A stretch of DNA of 64,000 nucleotides from Callaeas wilsoni. Lineage: Eukaryota > Chordata > Aves > Passeriformes > Callaeidae. The number at the start of each line of letters is the position of its first letter. The stretch's first letter is position 1. This document shows positions 13,601 through 26,700 of the stretch, piece after piece. The notes beneath the pieces are model-generated. The model searched no databases and was not told the origin of the DNA. It saw only the letters and a program-made list of their open reading frames with translations. The translations under genes were made by a program, and so were the position numbers. The stretch covers positions 37,232-101,231 of the forward strand of contig VWPU01000913.1 in the NCBI GenBank assembly GCA_013398955.1, given 5' to 3'.

Positions 13601-16600
13601 AATTTAGTGAAAACAGACTTACACAGTGACACCTTAGTTATGTTTTCAATCAATCAGCAGGCAATTAATGGACAATCACTGTTGTACTCTGCACTCAGGG
13701 GTAGCACAGAACAAGCACAACACAGCCGCAGCGAGAAAAAACACCAGCCTGACCAGATTTTACATACACACAAATAAGGCCTTTTTTTACCCTTTATTTG
13801 TGAAGTAGAACAGTGCAGAACACATCTGAGTTGCCCAATGTTCCAGACAGCCCATCTCTGACCACAGGCTTTGCAGCAAGACATGGGCACAGACAGAATC
13901 CTCGTGCGCTGTTGCACAAGAATTCCACAAGCAGCCACAATCAAACAGTCCTTGGGCTTCCCCCAGCTCCAGCCTCTGCTCACAGACCTCCTGCACTGCT
14001 CCTCTTTCACTGGCACCGAGGCCACAGACAGCTGAGCTGCTAGGACACAACTCACTTTTATTCACAGGCCAGCACAAATTCTGCTGCAGTATTTGGGAAA
14101 GAATGGGCAGCTCTCAGAGAGCATCATCTCCATAGAGCAAAAACCCCGGGAATGTGGCACAGAGCAGTACACAGGGAACTCTTGTGGGAAGAAGATTCTC
14201 TGATCTGATCGCACAGGCAGGATTAAAAGCGTGTGCACAGAAGGAGTTTGTCAATTAACTGCCAAAAAAAACCCCAAAAAAACCAAAATACAAACACAAC
14301 TGTAAGTTTCCGTAAAACATCTTCTATCAGAAAAATCTCATTTCAGTTAAGTTCAGACATTCTGTGGACGCCTGCTTGCTAATGATTTCTCATTAAAGAA
14401 AAACACAGGTCATCCCGTAAGGATCTTGGTAACATCTGTCTTCTAATCTGAAAATGTCAAGATGAAGCACTTCAACAGCTTCAGCAGCAGCGTGGTGTGG
14501 CTTTTGCAAATAAATACATTATTTTATTTACTTTAAATTACGGAAAATATCAACTGTTTCAACTGACCAACCAAACAAAAACCTAATCCAAAAATACAGC
14601 TTTGTGGGGCATCAACCTTGCTCTGTAAAGCTCATTTTGAAACAGGTATTCCAAAAGCAAGTAATTTTTCAAGTCTGACAATCTCATCTTAGCCCATGCT
14701 CCTAACATGAGGAGCAAAACAGGAATTCATGAGGGAGGACACAAATCTTGTCCAACCACCAGCCCAGTTCAGGTTCACAGAAGAAAAGCCAAAGAGAAGG
14801 AAGTTTTTACAAACTCCCTGAAGCCAATAGTGCAGTGCTTGCTACCCTGGTCTGGGAGGGCAGGTCAGAAACAGGGAATCCAAGAGGATGAAGACATTTT
14901 TTCTTTTATTGCAGGATCTAATACACCAGCCTTTGATGGATGATGGCATAACCTGCTGTCAAAAGCCTCCTTCAGCTCGTTGCAACGAACTTGTGGCTGG
15001 AAACCTTTCCATGGTAGCCAATCAAAACTTACTGCATATGAAACATTTTCTTTCCTTTCCTGAAGGCATCAGAAGATCACGTCCAGATTATGGCCCTTTT
15101 TTACATCCTGGAGGACTCAGGGTGTACAGCTGGTCCCTAAGATGATGCTTCAAGTATTTAACATGCCTTTCAAGCATCTGTATGGCTTTAAATATGCCTT
15201 CCCCAGAAGCAATTTAAACAGAAAATTGCCTTGCCTACTTCACACAGATGCAGAAAAGAAGACAGCAAAAAAAAAACCAAAAAAACCCTAAACTACTGCA
15301 AAAGAGAAAGTACAAGTACGTCAATGAAATGAAAAACCAACACCAAAGTCATTGCAGATTAGTGGAGCACAGCTACCAAGCTGATTTTTCTCTGAAAACT
15401 TGTAAGGAAGCTGATGAATCCCAGCGAGGCTGGAGCAGGCCTGTGGATCCTGCCAGGGAGGAGGTTCTGGCAGGAGCAGGATGAGGGCCGGTGGCTTCTG
15501 CAGACGGACCGTTCATGGCTCTTCTGGAATTTCTTGAGTTGCAGTGCACAGATGCTGTGATGAGAGCCTGAAAGAGACCCAAACCCCTCAGCCACGCAAT
15601 CAGAGATCTGGCACGAGAGGGAAATGCTGTGCTCTGTGAAGACAACCATGGCTGGGAAGGTCTCAGCTGATGAGTAAGCAGACACAGACCCCATCCTGCA
15701 AAGGCAAAACTGCACTGGCTCCTCCAAGCCCAGTTTGACCCCGCTGACTTCCCGCCGAACCGCTCTTTACTCCAGCATCAATGGCTCCATTAATCCTGAA
15801 AACAGCCAGGATCTGGTCCTAGACAGGGAAAACAAGTCAAAAAGGGGCAGAATGTCAGAGTGCTCGCCCAGCACAAATTAAATCTCTGTCCCTCACCTCT
15901 TATCAAGCTTAATTATCTTGAAGGGGTGGTGAAGAAGAAACACTGGGACGGGCCTGGCACCCTCCAGTTGGTGCCTATTCCCTCTCCAGCCCTCCCTGAG
16001 CGGAGTTAACTGCTGTCAGAGCTGTATGAGTTAGGTCCAGCCTGGAGCCCTGCGATGGCACAGGGCAGCCCACGCCCTGCCCTTCGCTGCTCTGCAGCCA
16101 CCTGCAGCCCGAGTGCTGAGCCCTGGCTGCTTCCCGAACCCACTAAAGAGGCTTCCTGGGCCCCAACGTGCTCATGAATCATTCAGGAGGACAGGTGGGC
16201 TCCGGAGCAAACAAATAGAGGCATCAATAAGTGACCTTGGGCAGAGGCACTCTGTCACCCGCGGAGAGATCACTGCAGGCTCTGTGTCCCCTGTACAGGG
16301 ATATTAAAAAGATTAAAATAGAATAAATAATGCCTTCCCCGCCAGTCTCCTTCACGTCATATGTTGACAATTTTCCTCCCAGCAAGGTATGCTGCAGAAA
16401 GCTGGAGCTTTTCATTTGCTGTCTGCAGAAGCAGCAAACAAAATCTTAGTCAGGAGCAAAAATCAGGGAGTTTTAAATTTGCAAGCTAAAAGTCACTGGG
16501 TTTTTAAATCTAAAATATAGTCTTTAATTAGTACTAATCTAGTTAGCTCCCCAGAACTAAGGCGTAAGTTTGCTATAAATCTTTCAAATGCTCCTGAAAA

Positions 16601-19600
16601 GAAAAAAATTAATGCTACTGCTTTCCGCATGTAAGCCATCATTCTCAACTGAGTCATTACAATGTGGATGCAATCTGAGGAGTCAATGCTGCTGGTTTGA
16701 GGGTTGGCCAAGCACACATTTATCTTTTGTTGCAGAAGACAGTGGAGAAGTGGGTGGAACAGATGCACTTATACAGACTTTGCTGCCAGAAAATGGCAGA
16801 CTAGCCTCTCTGACTTTGAGATTATTCTGTACTGCTTTCAGAGTCCTTGTTTTGGCCAAAGTTATAAGACAACTGAGTGGCACAGACAGAAATATCAGCA
16901 AAACGACTCCCTGCTGGACTCTCTCTTTTTCCTCGTTATTCATGTATTTTTCTTGGACTCCTTTACCTTCTGCAGTGCTAAAATGCCACCCTCTGCACAA
17001 ATTCAATAGTTACACCCTGGAGCTGATGATCGAATTATCTCACAATTGCTACCTAAAGAGATTTAAATCAAACAGAATATATTGGCTGTTTTTATTCTGA
17101 GCGCAAGGGAGCTGGTTCCTGAATTTTCAATCACGTTAAAGTGGGGAATCAAATTAATCAGGAATTGGATGAAGTGGAAGGTTCTTGATCAAAAAATTTA
17201 TTGTAAAGTTCTCACATGAATTAAACCTGCAGACTGAGGAAGCAGCTACACTTGGCTTTACCCGAACTGAAGGAGTTTGCGTCTGTTGGAAACGCAGCAG
17301 AAGAGTGTCACCTAATGGCCAAACATTTTCAGGGAGCTGCTCTGTCCCTCCTTTCCTCCCTTGCCGTCATTCCTGGCATTCTCGTGTTACACCCTGTCCA
17401 ACTACAAACAAAAAGATGCCGTCTTTCCTATCACAGATTTTTTTTTTTTTACTTCTCTGTCACATATTGTGCCTGTACACCTGAAATCAAAACAACCTTT
17501 AAGTTATTTTCTCCTCCTCTAATGTATTCGTGGCTGCTGTTGCATTAAAGTCTGAATTGTGTGAGCCAGCACAGCCCTCTTGTCCCCACACTTGTCACAC
17601 AAGGGTGTGCCAACAGTCAGATACCCCAAAGAAAGGCACGAAATTCCTCAGGAGCTTTCCTCCTAAGCAGCCAGGACTAAAAGTGATTTATGCCCAGAAA
17701 GGCAAGGTTTCATCCCTTCAGCATGGAAGAAAAGCAAAGGCAGAGGCAAGCCTCCCTTTGCTGTCCCAGAAACATGCCCAGAATTGCCAGCTTTGCAATT
17801 GCAAAGTGAGATTTGAGGGGTTCTGTTGCCTAATGATCCTTAACCTGGATGGGAAGGGCAGTGAAGGTTGTGCTGGGACAGAACTCTCCTGTGTCCCCAT
17901 TTCCTTGGTGCAGGTTTTGCTGCAGGTAGTTTTTGCAGCAATCTAACTATTAAATACTCCAGCAGCCTGTTCCTAGGAGAAGGTCGGTTCCAGAGGCCAA
18001 TGGAAACACTGAATTAATCTGATCAACGTTTTATAACGAAGGAAAAATTTGCAAATGTGTGTCCCATACATAGCTTCTGTAACAATGCCTGCATCCTGTG
18101 TCCAGAAACTGTCTTATTTTTGCAGGGAATGGCTTCAGATGGAAAGCAGTACTTTTTGTCCTTGCTTGGAGGTCGCTAAACCCATGAAATTCACCCAGCT
18201 ATACCAGCAGAACACAAGAATCTCCCAAATCTCCTATGATCTAAGGAGTGAATTAAGCTTTTTTTATTCAACAGGATTCTGCTCCTGTGACCAGCTTCTC
18301 ATTAACCCAGCCTCTAGCACTCTTGTTTTGGACAAGCAAATGCACACGGGTTGGTGAAATCACGGGGCAGAGATCTTCTTTTCATTTATATTCATTTGCA
18401 GACCTAGAGAGCAATGGCACCATCAGGGCTCGTTAGCAACACAGCCAGCAATATCAGCAAGAGTGGGAAGGAAGAAAGAAGGTCAGGAAGCCAAAGAGGC
18501 CAAGAAAAGGACTGTGAGACACCTCTCTGGGTGCCCACCTGCCAGCCTGGCAGGTCCCAGGACAGCTCTTCCCACCACATACTCCCAATAATCCACTTCC
18601 TTCCCACTTCCACCCTTGCCAAGAGCTACATCTCATAAATTTCCTATTTTAATCACTTAGTCCTATTTTCCAGCACATTCATCATCTCATTAACAGTAAA
18701 TGCCTTTATTCAGTTGAATATGAAATCCAGCACTAAGCTGTTCAAAAGGGTTTTTAGGGGCACAGACAGGTTCCCTTCTTCCCTCCTCCAATCTTGTAGC
18801 ATCCATATTCAAATCATTCTTGTATATATTCATGTAATTGGTTGGTCTCAATCTTTAATTAACTCTATTTGTATGGAATCTCGATTTTCTCATGAGAAAG
18901 TAGAATTTAATATAGTTCAACGTTCACCTGCCTTTTCATGGAGACAGACGAAACAGTGCCTGATTAATTTTATCCATCAGTTCTCTGTTAATTTGAATCA
19001 TGAGGAGGGGAGGGAGGAAATATGTTTAAATGCCCAATCCCTTCTCACAGTTCATCTATTTTAGGGTTCCAGAAAGTGGGCCAAGAACACAGAGGTTTTC
19101 TGGTTTGTGATCTCTGACCTGGACCCTGCTGGCCTGCCCTGACCCTTGCCAGGAAAATCTCCCTTGCAGGGAGAGACCAAAGAGCTTCCGTTTATTTGAT
19201 TTCACCAAGGGAAGGTTAAGAGGTCTCCAAGGTATCCACATGATTTTCTGCTAAGGAAGAGCTCTTTATCAGACGGGGCAGGACACGGCCCAGTGGCTGG
19301 AAGCTGAAACTGGATCAGTCCAGGCGAGGTATGGGGAGTCGTTTTCTAATTATTATTTTTCTACAAACCAAAGGGAGTAATTAACTAGGGGAACATCTTC
19401 CATTAGTGCCTGATGGATTTTCTGTCACGGGAAGTACTTGAACTACAGAGCATGGACACATCCAGCTCAATCACACAGGGCCAAGCAGAAGGAAGAAGGT
19501 GAGTTTTACTTCCAACTGTGCCACTGGTGAGAGAAACCCAGGATGCTGGCTCCACTCTGGAGGCAATGGCTTTTTTAAAAAGCAGATTAAAAAACTGAAC

Positions 19601-22600
19601 TGGCTGAAAAAGAGAAGTACAAAACGATTTAGGATTTAAGAGTCCACGGGCCATCTTAAAGGTCAAATTTGCTTAACAAGAAAAAAAGTCAAAGCCAGTC
19701 AGTATTGGGAATGAGCATTTTCCAAGGGAAGAAACATTGGTGCTGGGTGGAGAAAGGCACAGTAAGAAACTACATATGGATGATAAGGTGGAAAATAAAA
19801 AAGGAATTAAAAATATAAGGATTTTTACTCTTCCTAAAAAGAATTGAGTGGGTTTATCCCCAAGACCTCCATGTTCACATTACCATCCACAGGGAAGCCA
19901 CAGAAGTGTTTCTGAGCAAGAGTTCCAGCAGCCAAGCCTCCCCAAACCCTGCTGTGATGTCTCTCCAACAGCTTTTCTACCCAGCAGTGGGATGGGGCAG
20001 TTACTGGCACAGTTGTGTTACTGAAGTCCTGGAATTAAGGTGTTGCCACGTCCCCAAACCTTGTGAAACAGGGAGTGCTGGCCGAGCAAGGAAGGAGCTG
20101 CACAGCCCAGCCCAGCCCAGCCCAGCCGCCTTTTGTTGTTATTCTCGTTGTGAATCCAGAGGAAGTGAGAGGAATGGCTGCAACCTGGGGAACACTCAGG
20201 ATTTTCTAACTGATGGAGAGTGATGCTAGAGATATTGTCACTGTTGCTTAGGCAGTCCAGCAAAGAAAGTGATGAGAAATCCCAAGAAGGGACTGTTCCT
20301 CACATCTGCTGTGCATTTCAGGAATGGCCAGGATGAGGGACACCCTGAAGGGAAGCAGCTGAGATGGAGAAAGCAGCCTGCTCAGAGGGGCTGCTATGCT
20401 GAGCTGCTTTGAGCACTGGAGATGGTACAGCCCAGCTGTTAGGAGTGGATTTGAAACCAAACAGAAGAACTCTGCAGTCCCTTGCGACATCACTTTGACA
20501 AGCTGGGAAACATCGAGAAAAGGCTTCTCCACCAGTGGGGCTGATACACTTTCTCTGACATCTTAAAATATTAAAGTCCCATCACGACAAGTGGGTCATG
20601 CCCAGGGAGATGGGGAGCAGGCCCTCTTCAGAGGGACCAGCGTCTGGGAAAGACAGGGGCTACAGCTGTGGAACGTGTCTGTCACCTGCACCAGGAGGCA
20701 GATGTGGAACGTGTCACTCATCTCCACCCATGCCCATGCCAGCACTTCCAGCTCATCCCAGTGTCCAGCCGGGCAGGAGCCTGGCACTGGCCTTGCTGTT
20801 TGCTGCAGCCACTTGTTCCTCACTAGACGGCAAGAATGACTTGCTGATTTGCTCCCACATTCTTAGAGACAAGTCTGTGGGATTTGGTGGACTTTGGGAA
20901 GCAAAAAGGATTTCTACTTGTATTAAAATAGCACCAACAATGCCTAATAAAAATAAAAAAATCAGGTCCCATCCTCCCTTCCTTAGAGGGAGGGGAATCC
21001 CTGGATTGAAATGTTTGGGCAAAAATAGATGAAGAGAGAGAATAGGCAGAAGTCTGAGCCTACTTCATGGGGTCTGTGTGACAGTCTGGGTACATATTCT
21101 CCTGTAAAGCTCCATAAATATCCCTTGTACTTCACCTCAGTGGCTGAATGGCAGCCTAGAGCTATGTGAGAGCACAGGAGAGCTCCCTGCTTTCTGTTTT
21201 TCCCATGGGATGACACCATAAATGGTGGGGGTTGCATCACTTGGAAAGCCAGAGGAGACCAAAAAATTCCTGATAACATTTTGCAGGTAGTGAAATGGAA
21301 AGAACAGAGAAGGCACAGAAGAGTTAACTTTGGATTCATAGTATGACTAGCCAATTGATCAGTAGGATGTTGGTAATATTAATAGAAAAAATTAAGGTAC
21401 CATCAGTAAAAGAATAGACAGGGAAGAGTCAAGCTTGCTAAGAGATGCCACCAAATACCAGAGTCAGGGGACAGCTAAATAATGTATTGTAATATCAGAT
21501 ACACGCTGGTGACCCAGTGCTGCAACATGAAATGAAAATGAATCAATAGAAAGTAATGAGAGAGAATAATAGTGGATTAGTGAGGACACAGATGGATTTC
21601 TGATCCAGGATTTCCCCCAAAAGACAGCTATGCGCTCTAAGAACTATAAATCTTTAATCAGTTCATCACGTAGCTCAGTTATTCCTCTGTGCATACAGTC
21701 AGGGCTACATAAAAGTACCTTCTGCATTTGAAATTTAGGCATGGCAGTTTCTGGGGCTGAGCAGAGGTGCTTGGCTGCTGGAGTGCACCCAGATCCTGGA
21801 GTGAAGGGCCTGGGAAGAGGGGCATTGCACAGGGATCAGCACCTGCCTTGGAGATGACCCAGCCAAAGCTGGACCATCCAGAGGAATGATCCCCCTGCAA
21901 GGCTCTGGACAGGCAAAAGGGGCAGGGGATTTATGTGGCTACAAGCTGCTGCTGAGACAATCACAGAAAGGGAAAAGGACTTTGTTCCTGATCCAAAACT
22001 TTGTGTATTTGGTTGAAAGGAAAATGCAAAGCAATGGGGAGGTCAAGTCCAGAGCCCAGGCCTCTCTTTCACTGGATCCCACTCCATTCCGACAGTAATT
22101 TCTCTTTCTGCCAACAGTAGAACCCAAATCTCAATTTTTTTTGCAGTATTCTAGCTCCAGGCAATGGAGGAAAGTGCTCCTACTCCAGAGTAGCCACTGC
22201 CTCAGCCACTCCATAGGGAAAAGTGGGTTTAGATTCTCTCAGGAGAAGGTTAGAAATGAATTCCTGGTTTCCAATGCATGAGCACACTGTAACTCATTAT
22301 AAATAAGAGATTTTGCCCTCAGCACTTCTCCTTGGTCTGGCAATATCCTAAAAGAAAGCAGCAGCAATTACATTTTGTGGGAAACTCTGTACTGACATCA
22401 CCCTGGGATCACATCACAGGCTGAGCCCCTTGGAGGTGAGGGCCAGCTGTGTCCTCATTTCTGGGTCTCCGAGGGGTTCCGAGGTGGATTCAGCAGGAGG
22501 ATGGCAGCTGAGTCTGCTAAGAGTGTGGATTTCATGAACCCACAACTACAAGTGCCAAGAAGTAAAACTTTCTGGGGGTTGAGTGGGTTTGATGTGATAG

Positions 22601-25600
22601 GTTTTGGTATGAGGAGAAAGCACAGAAAACTTTGGATCTCAATTTTTACTTTGCCTTGACCCCACTTGTGCCTCAAATGAGGGTTTTTTAGAAAAACTTT
22701 CTGAAGTCAGGAGATTTATATCTTATTTCCAAATGGAACAGACTTTGCTGAAAACGGCATGGATTTTCCCAGGTCAATACAATTTATGATGAAGTAGGAG
22801 ACGTTTAAATCTAGTTCTACACAAATAGCCCCAGCAGGAAAGTAGTGGAGCCTGATAAAAAAAAAAAAAAAGAAGAAGAAGAAAATTAATCCATTTTTAA
22901 TGCATCTGCATCAGAAAATGTAGCATCAGCCAAGAAGATCTCAAATCCTTCCTGCAGAGGGTAGGAAAGGGAACACACTGCACATGCCAGAGAGCGTGTG
23001 GGCAGACTCACTGGCTACACTTTTTCTAAAAGGATTCAAATCACCTTTCCTGAAGTGACATTCAGACCACATTCGGTGCCAATATTATACACAGTTAACA
23101 GACCACAGCTTGGAAAGTGATTGTCCAGATTATGAAGCAGAAGGGTAAATGGGGCACAGCCAGTGAGGTGCCTGGAGACAGGGAGTGAGGGCACCAGCCT
23201 GCTCTGCTGTGGCCATATCCCAGTGTGCTGGACCCAAACCCAGCCTGCTAGAGAAGAGAGGTGCAGTAGCAATGTGGGAATATGTACTTTTGTAGAAAGA
23301 GAGGAATTCAGTTCCTCCAAGAGGCATTTGGTCAAAGCCCCACCAGGCTTCCACAGTGAGCACCTTGCACTCGCTCTGCTCTGCAGCAGCAGATGGTCCA
23401 TCATTAGCAAGCAGCTTTATGGCCAGCCAAACCCTCTCAGATCCCTGTTCCTTGAACTTGCACATCTTTCAAGAAGAAAAACAGGCGAAAAAACTATCTT
23501 GAAAGCTGGGCTTTGCTGCCTTGAGTCAAGATTCACATGATACCTTTTAACAGCCTTTCCTTCCCTGGTTTTCAATTAACTGCTCTGCACTGGAGATTGC
23601 AGACTGTCAACTCATGCAAAGAGTAAATCCTTTCCTAGAGCTTTTTAAACTATTTTCTCAGGCTCCTGACTGCAGAGGGCTTTGAACAAACTGCTTCCAA
23701 AGAAGAAAAGGAAAATGAAGTGAATGGTTTGTTGCACTCAGCAGCATTTCTCCCAAGGTGTGTGCGCTGCAGCTCTGCTCTGGGGAGGAGGAGCTGTCAC
23801 ATCTCAGTGGACTTTTTCCAGGCAGAGTCATCAGTTTGGACTTCATATTTCCTTGGGGTTAGATGGAAATTTCTTAAGACTAAAAGTAGGAGGCAGAAAG
23901 GCACCTACCTACCTACTTATCATACACAATCTGCGAGAGCTGAGACGAGAAGGGACTACAGAATGTTTCCAGTTTGCTTCAGAGCAAAAAGAAAGAGCGA
24001 AAAGGAACTGAAATGCTTTAGTAAAACCTGACACTCCTCATTTTTTGGGTCATGACCAAAATGGAGGTGACATTTGAAAAGGATGCCTGCTTTTCCAGGA
24101 ATTTATTTGAAAACTAGATGTTGCTGTACTGAAATAACTGATGCTGGCAAGAGGTGGTGAGAAATACAGGATTTAAAGAGAGTCTTCCACTCTGGAGACA
24201 TGAAAAGAACAAATTAGAAACCTGTTAAAAATCATAAAACTGGATAAACTGTTAAAAGTGACCACAAGTCAACTGAACTGTGTTAACAATTTGCAAGAGG
24301 GACCTGAAAGAGAGTAGCTGGATATGGGAAACAGGTTTTTTGTTTTGGGTTTGGTTGGTTGGGTTTTTTAAATTCAAAAATTGTATCAGTTTCTTTATAT
24401 ATATACATATAGAGAGAGTACACGACCTTCCAGACATGACATTCCAGCTTAATTTTTAATTCTCTCATAAAGGGGCAAATAGGAATAAATAAATAAAGGC
24501 TGAGAAAGCAGAACAAAGCAGTTCCAGAATCACTGTTCCCTCTGCAAAAAAACCCCAAAACAAAACAACAACAACAACAACAAAACCAACCCTGTGCAGA
24601 ATAAACTTTTAAACCCAAACCAACAAAGCCAGATTCACCATAGATGCAGCCACAGCACTATTGTTTGCATCCAGACTCAGCTCTGAAGTCTGCTCAAAGA
24701 AAAATTGCAGTGTTAAAATCTGGTCATTTTTCCATTTCCATCATTGATTGCTTCCAGATAAGGAAATGTGCTACAAAGTCACTTGGGAAGTAGCCCTTAA
24801 TGTGCCTCCAAGATTTCCTGGGGTTTAACTTGTCATTTTCTCACTCAAGGAGGCTCCTTCAGACCACTGCACTGGGGCAAGGCAACCTCAGCACCCCTCC
24901 ATTGCATATCAACATTTATTACTCATTTTTATGTTAAAGGAGGCTTCAGAAATTTCTTAGAAAAAGAAGGAAAAAACTAAGAAGGAGGAACCCATTGTCC
25001 CATCAGCACAAGGAGCAGGGACAAATATCAGCACCTGTATATATACACTTAAATATGTATATACATCCCTCCTGAAAGAGGCACAAATTGCAGTAAATGA
25101 CATCTCTCGCTGTTTTACTGTAATTTGTCCCCTTCTCAGGACATTTCCCTTGCCAAGAGGAAGGGCTGGAGCCCTCCCATCTCCCTCCCTCCTCCAGCAT
25201 CTTGGCTCTAACCTGGCACAAACCCTTTGCTGCATTTTATAGAACTTCATTGGTCTGACTTTCCAACTGCTTAACAGCCCTTATCAGCAAATAAAAGCCG
25301 CCAGCAGCAGATGAGCAAAGTGATTGAGAAAGCTATAAAAACTGAAAAGAGAGAGCTGTCTGTAGTTAAAACAAGCCTCAGCTCCTGCTCCCCAGCCAAC
25401 TCCCCCAGTAAGTACAGAGGAATAGCAGGTTTATTACCCTCCCTTTGATTGTATGTCATCATTACAGCATTGTTTTCCCACATACCAATTCCTTCCTAGC
25501 TCCCAGTTGCAATAAAAACCAGAGATTTGGGTTCTTTTAAAAGATTAATGGACACAGCTGCCCTCATACTCTAAACTTGTGGAGTGGCTGAATATCACTC

Positions 25601-26700
25601 TTGAAATTCCAAATTCTGGCAGTTTTCTGCCGGGGCTGGAAGTCAACGATGTCGTGAATTACAGCAGAGTTGCGTGGAGGGAAGGAGCTGGCACTGTGGA
25701 GAAATGAGACCTGTTGAGGGACAACTCCTCATAAAGAAACTCCAGAATTAACAACCGTTTTTGATGAAAACAACAAACAACAAAAGTAAAAATGGTTACA
25801 CAGAGGTTTTCAAAAGGAAAAAAAGCCCAGTTTTGCACAGAATGACTTGAGACTTGTCTGTGCTCTGCTTTGAGGGCGAGTGGGAAGTGATGCTCGAAAC
25901 AAAGCATGAAATCATTGCTCTAAACACAACAGTTCATTCGTGTGGGAGCAAAGCAACCCTGAGGTCTGATTTGGGGGTGCTGGAGTGGCTGGGACATGCA
26001 GGATGAGGGCGGGAGCCCCGTGCCCAGTGCCATGGGCAGGTCACACGGATCAGCACAGGAGGTGCAGGGATGGAGCAGTTCCCAGGCAGAAGAGCCAAAG
26101 AGAGAGTGGGGAAAGGGTCTTTTGGCTGGAACAAACTGAAATGTGGCTGCTTTCTTTTGCTGGTGGGAGACAGTTTGTAAGCAAGGGTTGAATTCTGTCT
26201 GTCTCTCCCAACCCCTGAAGGACTGGTGATTGTCCTTGGCCCTCAGTGAACCCCTCATCCCTGCAAAATGTCCATGCAGAGGTTTGCTGTGGATCTGTAA
26301 GGTCCACAGAGCCATCCCATGGTGCCCCCTCAGCTGTCAGGGCAGGCACAGGCTGACGATTCACAAAGAAATACAACGGGCCAGACAAAGCCCTGCTGCT
26401 CAGCGGGGTTAAGGGGGACAAGCGGGTGACCCTTTCAGCCCCAGGGTGGCAGAAAGGCTGGGAGGGCACCCTCGTGTCCTCAGAGCTGGGGCTCAGTTCC
26501 AGTCCTGGTCACATGCCTGGCCAATTCCCAGGACAGGAGCTGGGACTCCCTGCTGGCAGCATTTTGGAGGGAGGGACAAGTGAAAGTAAATCTGACCTGA
26601 CCATCACTGCAAGCCTGGGTGGGCTGTCAGGACCCAAAAGAAGAAACCCAGACCCGTGGAGCAGTAGTGAGTCTCTTGCCAACCCAAAACCGCTGTGTTT
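9961..26700. other. Large gene-free stretch
   Basis: About 17 kb in which I can support no gene. Open frames are short, overlap on both strands (for example 12025-12554) and show no domain, signal peptide or exon-like splice pattern that I recognise. Landmarks are a GTT microsatellite at 10651-10687, A/C-rich runs near 14262-14300 and 15268-15290, five CAGCC copies near 20103-20127, a 15-A run followed by GAA repeats near 22857-22885, a CTAC run near 23906-23917, and a TA/GA-rich run plus an AAC run near 24395-24585. The rest has no visible structure. Confidence 0.45.
10651..10687 (+). repeat. (TGT)n trinucleotide microsatellite
   Basis: Twelve uninterrupted TGT units follow a T-rich tract. 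In one frame this encodes a leucine run in a spurious reading frame at 10482-10826, which should not be taken as a gene. Confidence 0.95.
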